From: Rhizobium pisi
GTDB lineage: Bacteria > Pseudomonadota > Alphaproteobacteria > Rhizobiales > Rhizobiaceae
DNA: 64,000 bases
Assembly: GCF_003938655.1 (NCBI RefSeq)
Contig: NZ_RJJT01000003.1
Coordinates: forward strand, 186,001-250,000
Direction of reading: 5' to 3'
This document shows, one piece after another, positions 46,991-55,913 of the stretch. Positions within the stretch are counted from its first letter, which is position 1. Each line of letters opens with the position of its first letter. The notes beneath the pieces are model-generated. The model was given only the letters and a program-made list of their open reading frames with translations. It had not been told where the DNA came from and did not search any database. Made by a program: the position numbers and the translations under genes.

Positions 46991-47158
46991 ATAGCCGGCC
47001 CGAAAGCCGGCAGGGTTGATATAGTGATTTCCTCTGCCCAAGGAAAGGGCAAACGTCATAAAAGCTTTATCTCCCGGCAGAAATTGCGGGAAAACGCGCG
47101 GGGGGCTGGCTTCCCGCCGCCGAAGACTTAAAATCAGGCGAAACGGAATCAGCGCGCC

Positions 47159-47953
47159 ATGAAGCAATATCTCGATCTCCTCAGTCATGTGATGGAAAAG
47201 GGCTCCGACCGGGGCGACCGCACCGGCACCGGCACGCGCTCGGTCTTCGGCTACCAGATGCGCTTCGACCTCGAAGAGGGCTTCCCGGTCCTTACCACGA
47301 AGAAGCTGCATCTTCGTTCGATCATCCACGAGCTGCTCTGGTTCCTGAAGGGCGAGACGAATATCCGCTATCTCAAGGAGAACGGCGTTTCGATCTGGGA
47401 CGAGTGGGCCGACGAAAACGGCGATCTCGGGCCGGTCTACGGCGCCCAGTGGCGCTCCTGGCCGGCGCCTGATGGAGGCCATATCGACCAGATCGCCAAT
47501 CTCGTCAAAGGCATCGTCAACAATCCGAATTCGCGCCGCCACATCGTTTCGGCCTGGAATCCGGCCGAGGTCGACCGGATGGCGCTGCCGCCCTGCCACT
47601 GCCTGTTCCAGTTCTACGTGGCCGACGGCAAGCTCTCCGGCCAGCTCTACCAGCGCTCGGCCGACATCTTCCTCGGCGTGCCGTTCAACATCGCCTCTTA
47701 CGCACTGTTGACGATGATGGTGGCTCAGGTGACCGGGCTGAAATCCGGCGATTTCGTCCACACGCTCGGCGACGCCCATCTCTACCACAACCATTTCGAC
47801 CAGGCGAAACTGCAGCTGACGCGCCAGCCCAAACCGCTGCCCTTCATGCGCATCAACCCCGACGTGAAGGATATCTTCGGTTTCACATTCGAGGATTTCG
47901 AGCTGGTCGGCTATGAGGCCGAGGCCAATATCAAGGCGCCGATCGCGGTCTGA
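47159..47953 (+). CDS. thyA: Thymidylate synthase
   Basis: A 264-residue enzyme converting dUMP to dTMP with methylene-tetrahydrofolate. The catalytic cysteine lies in [14 protein letters not shown]; the dUMP site [20 protein letters not shown] and the N-terminal [12 protein letters not shown] loop are intact. The length is exactly the family standard. It begins a thyA-folA unit, with folA following after 13 bases, so the folate oxidised by ThyA is reduced by the next gene product. Confidence 0.97.
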   Translation: MKQYLDLLSHVMEKGSDRGDRTGTGTRSVFGYQMRFDLEEGFPVLTTKKLHLRSIIHELLWFLKGETNIRYLKENGVSIWDEWADENGDLGPVYGAQWRSWPAPDGGHIDQIANLVKGIVNNPNSRRHIVSAWNPAEVDRMALPPCHCLFQFYVADGKLSGQLYQRSADIFLGVPFNIASYALLTMMVAQVTGLKSGDFVHTLGDAHLYHNHFDQAKLQLTRQPKPLPFMRINPDVKDIFGFTFEDFELVGYEAEANIKAPIAV

Positions 47954-47966
47954 TCGGAGACATTTC

Positions 47967-48485
47967 ATGGCCGACATCCGCAAGACCATTGTCGTCGCCG
48001 TTTCCCGCAACGGCATCATCGGCCGTGACGGCGATATGCCCTGGCGGCTTTCGAGCGATCTCAAGCGTTTCAAGGCGCTGACGCTGGGCAAGCCCGTCGT
48101 GATGGGCCGCAAGACCTACGATTCGATTGGCAAGCCGCTGCCGGGGCGGCCGAACGTCGTCATATCGCGGCAGGCGGCGATAGATCATCCCGATGTCAGC
48201 ATGGCGCAGTCGCTGCCCGAGGCGATCGCGCTGGCCGAAAGACTGGCGCTCGAGGCCGGCGTCGACGAGGTCTGCATTGTCGGCGGCGGGCAGATCTATG
48301 CCCAGGCGATCGGCCTTGCCGACCGGATGTGTGTCACTCATGTCGAGGTCGACCTCGAAGGGGATGCGGCGTTTCCGGCGATCGATCCCGACGTCTGGCA
48401 GGCAGGGGAGGCGCTCGCGGTGCCGGCCGGGGAGAAGGACAGCTATCCCACCCGCTACGTCGTCTATGAACGGCGCCAGGCCTGA
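47967..48485 (+). CDS. folA: Dihydrofolate reductase
   Basis: A 172-residue NADPH-dependent enzyme regenerating tetrahydrofolate. Recognisable are VAVSRNGIIGRDGDMPWRLSSDLKRFK (with the catalytic acidic residue), VMGRKTYDSIGKPLPGRPNVVISR and CIVGGGQIYAQAI. The start at ATG 47967 (MADIRK) is preferred; an earlier in-frame ATG would overlap thyA and add an Arg-rich tail. It is co-transcribed with thyA. Confidence 0.96.
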   Translation: MADIRKTIVVAVSRNGIIGRDGDMPWRLSSDLKRFKALTLGKPVVMGRKTYDSIGKPLPGRPNVVISRQAAIDHPDVSMAQSLPEAIALAERLALEAGVDEVCIVGGGQIYAQAIGLADRMCVTHVEVDLEGDAAFPAIDPDVWQAGEALAVPAGEKDSYPTRYVVYERRQA

Positions 48486-48531
48486 AAACGAACTATTTTC
48501 CAATTAAATTGACCAAGTTTCTCACGCTGCG

Positions 48532-48560
48532 TTGAAAGCCGGTGCGGCGATACCTATAAC
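48532..48560 (+). promoter_or_regulatory. Sigma-70-type promoter of hflKC
   Basis: TTGAAA (48532-48537), a 17-base spacer and TATAAC (48555-48560) form a good vegetative promoter. It ends 74 bases before the hflK start, after the folA stop. Confidence 0.65.
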
Positions 48561-48634
48561 GGTCACCAACGCATCCGACGGTCGGCCCCCACGGTCCCGG
48601 ATGCGCCGAAGACTTAACGAACAACGAGGTTTTG

Positions 48635-49723
48635 ATGCCCTGGAGCAATCAGAATGGCGGCGGCGGCCCTTGGGGCGGCGGCGGCGGTAATAATCAGGGA
48701 CCATGGGGCCAGGGGCCGAACCGCCCGCGCGGCGGCGGCAACAAGGGCGGACCGCCCGATCTGGAAGACATTATCCGGCGCGGCCAGGATCAGCTGCGCA
48801 ACATCATTCCCGGCGGCTTCAACGGCGGCGTCGCCGCGATCGTCGCGGCGATCGTTGCGGTGTTCTGGCTGATCCAGTGCGTCTACACCGTCCAGCCGGA
48901 CGAACGCGGCGTCGAGCTGCGCTTCGGCAAGCCGCGGGACACGGTATCGATGCCGGGCCTGCATTTCCATTTCTGGCCGATGGATTCGGTCGAGATCGTC
49001 AAGGTCACCGAGCAATTGCTGAACGTCGGCGGCACGCAGGGCAGCAGCAACACGGCCGGCGGCCTGATGCTGTCGGGCGATCAGAACATCCTCAACGTCC
49101 GTTTCAACGTGCTCTACCAGATCAGCGATGCGCGCGCCTATCTCTTCAACGTCGAAAGCCCGGCGCAGACGCTGCAGCAGGTTTCCGAAAGCGCGATGCG
49201 CGAAGTGGTCGGACGGCGTCCGGCGCAGGACGCGTTCCGCGACCGGCGCCTGGAGATCGCCAGTGAAGTCGCCAACATCATCCAGGATACGATGTCGCGC
49301 TACAGTTCCGGCATCTCGATCAACAAGGTGACGATCGAGGACGTGGCGCCGCCGCGTGAAGTGGCCGATGCCTTCCAGGAAGTGCAGCGCGCCGACCAGG
49401 ACAAGCAGCGCCTGGTGGAAGAAGCCAATCAATACGCCAACCAGAAGCTCGGCCAGGCCCGAGGTGACGGTGCCCGCATCCGCGAAGACGCCGCCGCCTA
49501 CAAGGACCGCGTCGTCAAGGAAGCGGAAGGTGAGGCGCAGCGCTTCATCGCCATCGACGAACAATATTCGAAGGCGCCCGACGTCACCCGCAAGCGGCTG
49601 TTCCTGGAAACGATGGAACAGGTGCTCAAGAATTCCAAGAAGGTCATCATCGACGAGAAGCAGGGGGTCGTGCCCTATCTGCCGCTCAACGAAATCACCA
49701 GACCGTCGCAGCAGGGAGGTTGA
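48635..49723 (+). CDS. hflK: FtsH protease modulator HflK
   Basis: A 362-residue SPFH-domain protein. The N terminus is rich in Gly, Pro, Asn and Trp, as is usual for HflK. One membrane segment (about 65-85) is followed by the periplasmic SPFH/Band 7 domain (QCVYTVQPDERGVELRFGKP) and a long helical region ending in VPYLPLNEI. HflK and HflC form a large cage around FtsH and modulate its proteolysis. ATG 48635 is chosen over the TTG three bases upstream. hflC follows after three bases. Confidence 0.95.
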   Translation: MPWSNQNGGGGPWGGGGGNNQGPWGQGPNRPRGGGNKGGPPDLEDIIRRGQDQLRNIIPGGFNGGVAAIVAAIVAVFWLIQCVYTVQPDERGVELRFGKPRDTVSMPGLHFHFWPMDSVEIVKVTEQLLNVGGTQGSSNTAGGLMLSGDQNILNVRFNVLYQISDARAYLFNVESPAQTLQQVSESAMREVVGRRPAQDAFRDRRLEIASEVANIIQDTMSRYSSGISINKVTIEDVAPPREVADAFQEVQRADQDKQRLVEEANQYANQKLGQARGDGARIREDAAAYKDRVVKEAEGEAQRFIAIDEQYSKAPDVTRKRLFLETMEQVLKNSKKVIIDEKQGVVPYLPLNEITRPSQQGG

Positions 49724-49726
49724 GCC

Positions 49727-50695
49727 ATGACTTCGAACAGGCTTCCCGTCATTCTCATCATCCTCGCGGTTCTGCTGCTCGGTCTCTATTCCTCTGTTTT
49801 CGTGGTCAATGCCCGCGAGCAGGCGATCGTCGTGCGCTTCGGTGAAATCCAGTCGGTCAAGACCGAGCCCGGCATCTACTTCAAGCTGCCGTTCAGCTTC
49901 ATGGATGCCGATCGCGTCCAGCTCGTCGAAAAGCAGAAGCTGCGTCTCGACCTTGACAATATCCAGGTGCAGGTCAAGGGCGGCGCGACCTTCGATGTCG
50001 ACGCCTTCGTGATCTACTCGATCAACGATGCCCGCCGCTTCCGCGAAACCGTCTCCGGCGACCGCGATTCGGCTGAAGCACGGCTGCGTACCCGTCTGGA
50101 TTCGGCGCTGCGCCGCGTCTACGGTCTGCGCGAATTCGATGCCGCACTTTCCGACGAGCGCGTATCGATGATGCTTGAAGTGCGCGACGATCTGCGTCCC
50201 GACGCCGAGCTTCTCGGCCTCAACATCGAGGACGTGCGCATCCGCCGTACCGATCTGACGGCCGATGTGGCGCCGAACACCTATAACCGCATGCGCTCCG
50301 AGCGCCTGGCCGAAGCCGAGCTGCTGCGCGCCCAGGGCACGGAAGACGGCCTGCGCCGCCGGGCGATCGCCGACCGCCAGGTGGTCGAGATCACCGCTGA
50401 CGCCCAGCGCGACGCGGAAATCCTGCGCGGTCAGGGTGACGCCGAACGCAACCGCGTCTTCGCCGACGCATTCTCCAGGAACCCTGCCTTCTTCGAGTTC
50501 TATCGTTCGATGGCGGCCTATTCCTCGGCGCTGTCTTCGCAGGATACGACGCTGGTGCTGTCGCCGAATTCGGAATTCTTCCGCTATTTCGACAATGCCG
50601 ACGGCGTCTTGCGATCGCCGCCAAACCCTGCGGCACCGGCTCCGGCAACACCGGGGGCAACTGCTCCGGCAGCGCCGGCCCAGCCGGCGAACTGA
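49727..50695 (+). CDS. hflC: FtsH protease modulator HflC
   Basis: A 322-residue SPFH protein. The N-terminal membrane segment (about 5-25) leads into the Band 7 domain (FVVNAREQAIVVRFGEIQ) and a helical domain with RRAIADRQVVEITADAQRDAEILRGQGDAE. The C terminus is an Ala/Pro-rich tail. GGGAGG before the ATG is a strong ribosome site. A strong terminator closes the operon. Confidence 0.95.
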   Translation: MTSNRLPVILIILAVLLLGLYSSVFVVNAREQAIVVRFGEIQSVKTEPGIYFKLPFSFMDADRVQLVEKQKLRLDLDNIQVQVKGGATFDVDAFVIYSINDARRFRETVSGDRDSAEARLRTRLDSALRRVYGLREFDAALSDERVSMMLEVRDDLRPDAELLGLNIEDVRIRRTDLTADVAPNTYNRMRSERLAEAELLRAQGTEDGLRRRAIADRQVVEITADAQRDAEILRGQGDAERNRVFADAFSRNPAFFEFYRSMAAYSSALSSQDTTLVLSPNSEFFRYFDNADGVLRSPPNPAAPAPATPGATAPAAPAQPAN

Positions 50696-50729
50696 CGGTA
50701 AGGGATGCCTTCCGCATCCCGGAAAATTC

Positions 50730-50759
50730 AAAGGGCCGGCCGTGCGCCGGCCCTTTTTT
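50730..50759 (+). terminator. Rho-independent terminator of hflKC
   Basis: An 11-base stem (AAAGGGCCGGC with GCCGGCCCTTT) and 5-base loop, followed by a six-T run. A smaller hairpin, GGGATGC-N5-GCATCCC, lies just upstream at 50702-50720. Confidence 0.92.
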
Positions 50760-50901
50760 CATGGAATGATTGCGGTAATCCGGCTTTTGCGAGGACTTGT
50801 CAGATTGCACGGGGATTTCGCGAAAAGGTGATTTCGCCCTCCATCATTCCGCCTTATGCTGGTGCTCAATGTGCGCATTTACCCCCTTATGAGGAAGCTT
50901 G

Positions 50902-52614
50902 ATGGCCCCCACGATACGCTCGCCCTTCAGACGAACGCTCGCGCTACTGGCCAGCGCCGCAATCCTGGCGCAAGCCGGCGTGAGCGGGATTGCCCATGCG
51001 CAAACCGCTCCTGAAGCTGCCGCACCAGGGATGGCCACGCCTCCTGCCGCCGCGCAGACGGCCCCTGCGCCCGCAACACCACAGCAGGTCCCGCCGATCC
51101 AGTCCACCGTGCCCAACAACGGTCCGGCTTCTGTCGCCGATCTTGCCGAAGGCCTGCTCGATGCCGTGGTCAATATCTCGACTTCCCAGAACGTGAAGGA
51201 CGACGAGGGCGCGGGGCCTGCGCCGCGCGCGCCCGACGGCTCACCTTTCCAGGAGTTCTTCAACGACTTCTTCAACAAGAAGCAGGGCAACAAGGGCGGC
51301 AATCATAATGTCAGCTCGCTCGGCTCCGGCTTCGTCATTGATCCCACAGGCTATATCGTCACCAACAACCACGTGATCGAGGGCGCCGACGATATCGAGA
51401 TCAATTTCGCCAATGGTTCGAAACTCAAGGCGAAGCTGATCGGCACGGATACGAAGACCGATCTTTCGGTGCTGAAGGTCGAGCCGAAGACGCCGCTGAA
51501 ATCAGTGAAATTCGGCGATTCCAGCAAGATGCGCATCGGCGACTGGGTGATGGCGATCGGCAATCCCTTCGGCTTCGGCGGTTCGGTGACGGTCGGCATC
51601 ATTTCCGGGCGCGGCCGCAACATCAATGCCGGCCCCTACGACAATTTCATCCAGACGGATGCGGCCATCAACAAGGGCAACTCCGGCGGCCCGCTCTTCA
51701 ACATGAAGGGTGAGGTGATCGGCATCAACACGGCGATCATCTCGCCGAGCGGCGGCTCGATCGGCATCGGCTTCTCGGTGCCGTCGGAGCTTGCCTCCGG
51801 CGTCGTCGAACAGCTGCGCGAATATGGCGAGACACGGCGCGGCTGGCTCGGCGTGCGCATCCAGCCGGTGACCGACGATATCGCCGACAGCCTAGGGCTC
51901 GATTCCGCCAAGGGAGCGCTGGTTGCCGGCGTCATCAAGGGCGGGCCTGTCGACGACGGCTCGATCAAGGCGGGCGACGTCATCCTGAAATTCGACGGCA
52001 AGACCGTCGCCGAAATGCGTGACCTGCCGCGCGTCGTGGCGGAAAGCGCCGTAGGCAAGCAGGTCGATGTCGTCGTGCTGCGCGACGGCAAGGAGCAGAC
52101 CGTCAAGGTGACGCTCGGCCGGCTCGAGGACAGCGATCAGCCGGGCGGAACTGACGATGCCGCACCCGACGGTTCGCAGGATGATGGCGTGATCACGCCG
52201 GATCCCGGCGAGAACAACGATATGGACCAGCCTGACACCGGCGATCAGGCCAAGCCCGCGCCCGACCAGCATCAGGGCCAAGGTCAGGGACAAACGGCGC
52301 CGGATGCGGCAACGCCGAAGAATGTGCTCGGCCTGTCGCTCTCGCTCCTGAGCCCCGAGACGCGCAAGGCTTTCGGTATTGCCGAGAGCGTCGACGGCGT
52401 CGTGGTGACCGAGGTGACGCCGGGTTCCGCCTCGGCCGAAAAGGGGCTGAAGCCCGGTGACGTGATCGTCGAGGTGGCGCAGGAATTCATGAAGTCGCCC
52501 GATGCGGTGGTCGCCAAGGTGCAGTCGCTGAAACAGGAAGGCCGCCGCAACGCCCAGCTGATGATCGCATCGGCGAACGGCGATCTGCGGTTCGTCGCGG
52601 TGCCGATGGAGTGA
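50902..52614 (+). CDS. degP: Do/DegP-family periplasmic serine protease
   Basis: A 570-residue protease and chaperone. The signal peptide ends near IAHAQ (about 33-34). The catalytic triad is intact: His157 in VTNNHVIEGAD, Asp187 in TKTDLSVLKV, and Ser261 in NKGNSGGPLFN. Two PDZ domains follow, at about 300-395 and 475-565. A long acidic, Gln/Pro-rich linker (about 400-470) separates them, longer than in E. coli DegP. GAGGAAG lies six bases before the ATG. It degrades misfolded envelope proteins. Its position behind hflKC is conserved in rhizobia. Confidence 0.94.
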   Translation: MAPTIRSPFRRTLALLASAAILAQAGVSGIAHAQTAPEAAAPGMATPPAAAQTAPAPATPQQVPPIQSTVPNNGPASVADLAEGLLDAVVNISTSQNVKDDEGAGPAPRAPDGSPFQEFFNDFFNKKQGNKGGNHNVSSLGSGFVIDPTGYIVTNNHVIEGADDIEINFANGSKLKAKLIGTDTKTDLSVLKVEPKTPLKSVKFGDSSKMRIGDWVMAIGNPFGFGGSVTVGIISGRGRNINAGPYDNFIQTDAAINKGNSGGPLFNMKGEVIGINTAIISPSGGSIGIGFSVPSELASGVVEQLREYGETRRGWLGVRIQPVTDDIADSLGLDSAKGALVAGVIKGGPVDDGSIKAGDVILKFDGKTVAEMRDLPRVVAESAVGKQVDVVVLRDGKEQTVKVTLGRLEDSDQPGGTDDAAPDGSQDDGVITPDPGENNDMDQPDTGDQAKPAPDQHQGQGQGQTAPDAATPKNVLGLSLSLLSPETRKAFGIAESVDGVVVTEVTPGSASAEKGLKPGDVIVEVAQEFMKSPDAVVAKVQSLKQEGRRNAQLMIASANGDLRFVAVPME

Positions 52615-52772
52615 GGCGGCCGGACGAAGACCGGCGATTAGAGATGTAATTGGTCGGTTGCGGCGCCTGTCGGAGTTTTCCCCTGTGGCGGAGACAGGAA
52701 TGATGGAGCAAGCAGCAACTCCGTCTAATCTTTCTTACCTGACCGAGAAGGAGGGCAAGGCTCCGCGGCATG
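52615..52772. other. Intergenic region downstream of degP
   Basis: No gene or strong terminator is visible in these 158 bases before the repeat element. Confidence 0.4.
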
Positions 52773-52942
52773 CCTCTTCTCCCCAGCGGGGAGAAGTGCC
52801 GGAGCGATAGCGAGGCGATGAGGGGGTGAGCGGCAAAGCCGCGAATGCGCTGAGCGTAAGCGAAGGGCAACAATGGATGATGTGCCGTGCAGCCCCCTCA
52901 TCCGACCCTTCGGGCCACCTTCTCCCCGCTGGGGAGAAGAGG
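52773..52942. repeat. Rhizobial palindromic intergenic repeat, copy B
   Basis: About 170 bases with the same architecture as 2353-2510: end hairpins CTTCTCCCC...GGGGAGAAG, inner ATGAGGGGG paired with CCCCCTCAT, and the central segment beginning TGAGCGGC and ending CGAAGGGCAA. The centre is nearly identical between copies, while the outer arms differ, consistent with a mosaic element. Confidence 0.85.
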
Positions 52943-52978
52943 GAGCAAGCCAAGGCCTCGGTTATCCTACAATGCGTA

Positions 52979-53041
52979 TCAGAGCGCGCGCAGTGCGCGG
53001 AGTTCGGCCATCTGTTCGTCCGTCAAAGGTCGCTTGCCCAT
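52979..53041 (-). CDS. Possible 20-residue small protein downstream of serB
   Basis: The frame encodes MGKRPLTDEQMAELRALRAL. The ATG follows AGAGGAG with good spacing and lies 26 bases after the serB stop on the same strand, so it would be on the serB transcript. It is amphipathic and helical. It is too short to judge by coding statistics. Confidence 0.35.
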   Translation of the reverse strand: MGKRPLTDEQMAELRALRAL

Positions 53042-53067
53042 ATCTCTCCTCTGGCGCGGTATCGCCT

Positions 53068-53958
53068 TCAAACCGTGACGAAATCCGTCTTCCGGTAGCC
53101 CTGGATATAAAGCAGGGCGGTCAGGTCGCCGTGGTTGATGCGCATCTGCGCCTCGGCGGCGACGGCGGGCTTGGCGTGGAGGGCGACGCCGGAGCCGGCG
53201 AGGTGGAGCATGCCGAGATCGTTGGCGCCGTCGCCGACGGCGATCGCCTCTTTCGGCGAAATGCCGAGGCGTGCCGAAATCTCGTTCAGCGCGTCCACCT
53301 TCGCCTGCTTGCCGAGGATCGGTTCGGCGACGAAGCCGGAGAGGATGCCGCCGTCTTCGAGCAGTTTGTTGGCGCGGTTTTCGTCGAAGCCGAGGGTGGC
53401 GGCGATGCGGCTGGTGAAGACGGTGAAGCCGCCGGAGACGAGGGCGGTGTAATGGCCTTTCGACTTCATGGTGGCGATCAGCTCCGGTCCGCCCGGGGTC
53501 AGCGTGATGCGCTTGGCGATGACCTCGTCGACGACTGAGATCGGCAGTCCCTTCAAGAGGGCAACACGTTCGCGCAGGGCCGGCTCGAAGGCGATCTCGC
53601 CGTTCATGGCGCGGGCGGTGATGGTGGCGACCTTCTCCTTCAGGCCGACTTCGGCGGCGAGTTCGTCGATGCATTCCTGGCCGATCATCGTCGAATCCAT
53701 GTCGGCGATCAGCAGTTTCTTGCGGCGGCTGTCCTGCTCCTGGATGACGAGATCGATCGGCGCGCCTGATATGACGGCGAGGATATCGGCTTCGGCTGCT
53801 TGCGCATCCGTGCCGTCGCGCAGCGCGATATCGCAGGCAATGCCGTCGGCCAGCCAGTAAAGGCCGGACGCCGTCACGGCCTCGGCCGCCCGTTCGGCGA
53901 TGCCAGGGGTCAGCACGGGATTTGACGGATTGGCAACAAGCGTGGCAACGAGGGCCAT
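53068..53958 (-). CDS. serB: Phosphoserine phosphatase
   Basis: A 296-residue HAD-superfamily enzyme that makes L-serine from phosphoserine. The N-terminal 75 residues form the regulatory region. The catalytic DMDSTMIGQECIDELA (Asp nucleophile and acid-base Asp) follows, then LVSGGFTVFT (motif II) and GDGANDLGMLHLAGSGVA (motif IV). The start is fixed at ATG 53958 (MALVATLVANP) with AAGG upstream. Its start codon overlaps that of miaA on the other strand. Confidence 0.95.
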   Translation of the reverse strand: MALVATLVANPSNPVLTPGIAERAAEAVTASGLYWLADGIACDIALRDGTDAQAAEADILAVISGAPIDLVIQEQDSRRKKLLIADMDSTMIGQECIDELAAEVGLKEKVATITARAMNGEIAFEPALRERVALLKGLPISVVDEVIAKRITLTPGGPELIATMKSKGHYTALVSGGFTVFTSRIAATLGFDENRANKLLEDGGILSGFVAEPILGKQAKVDALNEISARLGISPKEAIAVGDGANDLGMLHLAGSGVALHAKPAVAAEAQMRINHGDLTALLYIQGYRKTDFVTV

Positions 53959-54853
53959 GATGGAAAACCTTCTGAGCATAGAGAACGCGATCCTGATAAC
54001 CGGGCCGACCGCCAGCGGCAAGTCCGCGCTCGCCGTTGAATTGGCGAGGCGCCACGGAGGCGCGGTCGTCAATGCCGACAGCATGCAGGTCTACGACACG
54101 CTGCGGGTGCTGACCGCGCGCCCGTCGGAAGAGGAGATGCAGGGCGTGCCGCATCATCTCTACGGCCACGTGCCGGCGGGTGCCGCCTATTCCACGGGCG
54201 CCTGGCTGCGCGATGTCGCAGCGCTGCTGCCGGCGCTCAGCGCCGCCGGGCGACTGCCTGTTTTCGTCGGCGGCACCGGGCTTTATTTCAAGGCGCTGAC
54301 CGGCGGCCTCTCCGATATGCCCGATATTCCCGAGGCGCTGCGGGAAGAGCTGCGGGCCCGGCTCGTGGCGGAGGGGCCGGACAGGCTTCACGCAGAGCTT
54401 GCCGAGGCCGATCCCGCCATGGCGGCAAGCCTCAACCGCCAGGACGGGCAGCGCATCGTCCGGGCGCTGGAAGTGGTGAAGGCGACGGGGCGGTCGATCG
54501 CCGATTTCCAGGGCCGGTCCGGGCCTGTCGTGATCGACGCCGCCAAGGCCCGCAAGATCGTCGTGCTGCCGGATCGGGCCGTGCTGCATGCCCGCATCAA
54601 CGGCCGTTTTGAAAAGATGCTGCGCGAGGGCGCCGAAGACGAGGTGAGGGCGCTGCTTGCGCTCGGCCTGCCCGCCGAGGCGCCTGTCATGAAGGCGATC
54701 GGCGTCTCGCAGATCGCGGCAATGCTGAGTGGCGAGATGACGCGCGACGAGGTGCTGGAGAAAGGTGCGGCGGCGACGCGGCAATATGCCAAGCGGCAAA
54801 TGACATGGTTCCGCAACCAGATGGACGAGAGCTGGGAGCGGCTGACGGTTTAG
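53957..54853 (+). CDS. miaA: tRNA dimethylallyltransferase
   Basis: A 298-residue enzyme adding a dimethylallyl group to A37 of UNN-reading tRNAs. Walker A GPTASGKS is at about 14-21, followed by NADSMQVYD, VGGTGLYFKAL, and RQYAKRQMTWFRNQ near the C terminus. Only the ATGs at 53957 and 53960 are available before Walker A, so the start must overlap the serB start. GAGGG just upstream, inside serB, serves as its ribosome site. Confidence 0.95.
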   Translation: MMENLLSIENAILITGPTASGKSALAVELARRHGGAVVNADSMQVYDTLRVLTARPSEEEMQGVPHHLYGHVPAGAAYSTGAWLRDVAALLPALSAAGRLPVFVGGTGLYFKALTGGLSDMPDIPEALREELRARLVAEGPDRLHAELAEADPAMAASLNRQDGQRIVRALEVVKATGRSIADFQGRSGPVVIDAAKARKIVVLPDRAVLHARINGRFEKMLREGAEDEVRALLALGLPAEAPVMKAIGVSQIAAMLSGEMTRDEVLEKGAAATRQYAKRQMTWFRNQMDESWERLTV

Positions 54854-54881
54854 CCGAGGGCCAACCCGTCAGCCGCCGCCT

Positions 54882-55358
54882 CTATGTCGGGGGTGCCGCT
54901 GGCATAAGGCCGTGACGGCGCATGATTTCCGCCATCTTGGCCCGGTCCGGCGGACCGCCGGCCGCAGCGTTGAGCACCGCGAAAGCCTCGCGGAAATACT
55001 CTGGTCCGATCGCTGCCGGCGTGACCACGCAGAGCGCCTTCACGTCCTGGCTGCCGTTGTTGTCGAACCGATGAACGGCGCCACGCGGAATGCAGAGCGC
55101 TTGCCCCGGCCCGACGTCGATCTGTTTTCCGTCGACCGTCCAAGTCAGCACCCCCTCGATGCCGTAAATCGTCTCTTCGTAGTGATCGTGGCTGTGCGCC
55201 GGGGCCGGCAGGCGCAGCGCGGCCGGGACCATGAGCTCGAAGGCGGAAACGCTGCCGTTCGAGTTGTCCGCAGTCAGCAGGAAGCGAACCGCGAAGCCTT
55301 TGGTGCCAATGGTTTCATCAGAAGGATTGACGCGAGGATCGATGGTTCTCTGTGGCAT
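54882..55358 (-). CDS. Cupin-domain protein
   Basis: A 158-residue single-domain cupin. The metal motif 1 is HSHDHYEETIYGIEG and motif 2 is PGQALCIPRGAVHRFDN. The C-terminal extension (PEYFREAF..., PPDRAKMAEIMRRHGL) is common in cupins annotated as quercetin dioxygenase-like. It converges with miaA and is divergent from a MarR gene with two operator-like palindromes between them. Confidence 0.85.
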   Translation of the reverse strand: MPQRTIDPRVNPSDETIGTKGFAVRFLLTADNSNGSVSAFELMVPAALRLPAPAHSHDHYEETIYGIEGVLTWTVDGKQIDVGPGQALCIPRGAVHRFDNNGSQDVKALCVVTPAAIGPEYFREAFAVLNAAAGGPPDRAKMAEIMRRHGLMPAAPPT

Positions 55359-55374
55359 TTTGAAAACACCTTCG

Positions 55375-55413
55375 GTAAACTACGTTTACTATTCACTAGT
55401 AAACTCAATTTAC
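55375..55413. promoter_or_regulatory. Tandem operators between the cupin and MarR genes
   Basis: GTAAACTACGTTTAC (55375-55389) is a perfect 6-3-6 palindrome. A second site, GTAAACTCAATTTAC (55399-55413), differs in one arm base. Centres are 24 bases apart. Position and size fit MarR binding and control of both divergent genes. Confidence 0.8.
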
Positions 55414-55449
55414 CGGATCGTCAATGCCGCCATCCATGAAAGCTTGCCA

Positions 55450-55884
55450 ATGAAAACCGAGGACATGCTGATCGGCGCCCTGCTGCGCGTCCCGGCCCAG
55501 GCGATCCAGCGCCGGCTGATCAAAGGGCTGAACGACGCCGGTTTTGACGAGCTGCGTCTACCGCATATGGCGGTTCTGCAGTTTCCAGGCCCGGACGGGG
55601 CGCGGCCGGGCACGATCGCCGAGCGCGCCGGCATGAGCAAACAGGCCATCAACCAGCTGCTCCGCAGCCTCGAGGGTTTCGGCTACATCGTCCGCTCCGA
55701 CCTTCCCGGTGAAGGCAGTGCGCGCATCGTCCGGTTTACCGAACGTGGACACGCCGCGTTCTCCGAGATGGTCGACATATTGCGCGACATCGAGGACGAG
55801 TGGCGCGCCGAGCTTGGGCCGGAGCGTTTCGCCCAACTCAAAGCGCTGCTGTTTGTCGTCTGGGACAGTCCATTGGCGCGCTAG
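55450..55884 (+). CDS. MarR family transcriptional regulator
   Basis: A 144-residue regulator. The winged helix-turn-helix includes LPHMAVLQFPGPDGARPGTIAERAGMSKQAINQLLRSLEGFGYIVRSDLPGEGSARIVRFTERGHA. I start at ATG 55450; the frame continues upstream but those residues are not MarR-like and overlap the cupin gene. It likely represses itself and the cupin gene through the sites at 55375-55413. The ligand is unknown. Confidence 0.88.
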   Translation: MKTEDMLIGALLRVPAQAIQRRLIKGLNDAGFDELRLPHMAVLQFPGPDGARPGTIAERAGMSKQAINQLLRSLEGFGYIVRSDLPGEGSARIVRFTERGHAAFSEMVDILRDIEDEWRAELGPERFAQLKALLFVVWDSPLAR

Positions 55885-55913
55885 CCGAAGCCATCTGCAA
55901 ATTCGTCACGCAT

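Noticed and set aside
48614..50731. A 705-codon reverse-strand frame spanning hflK and hflC.
   Set aside because: It runs antisense through two recognisable SPFH genes and their intergenic ribosome site, and has no protein features.
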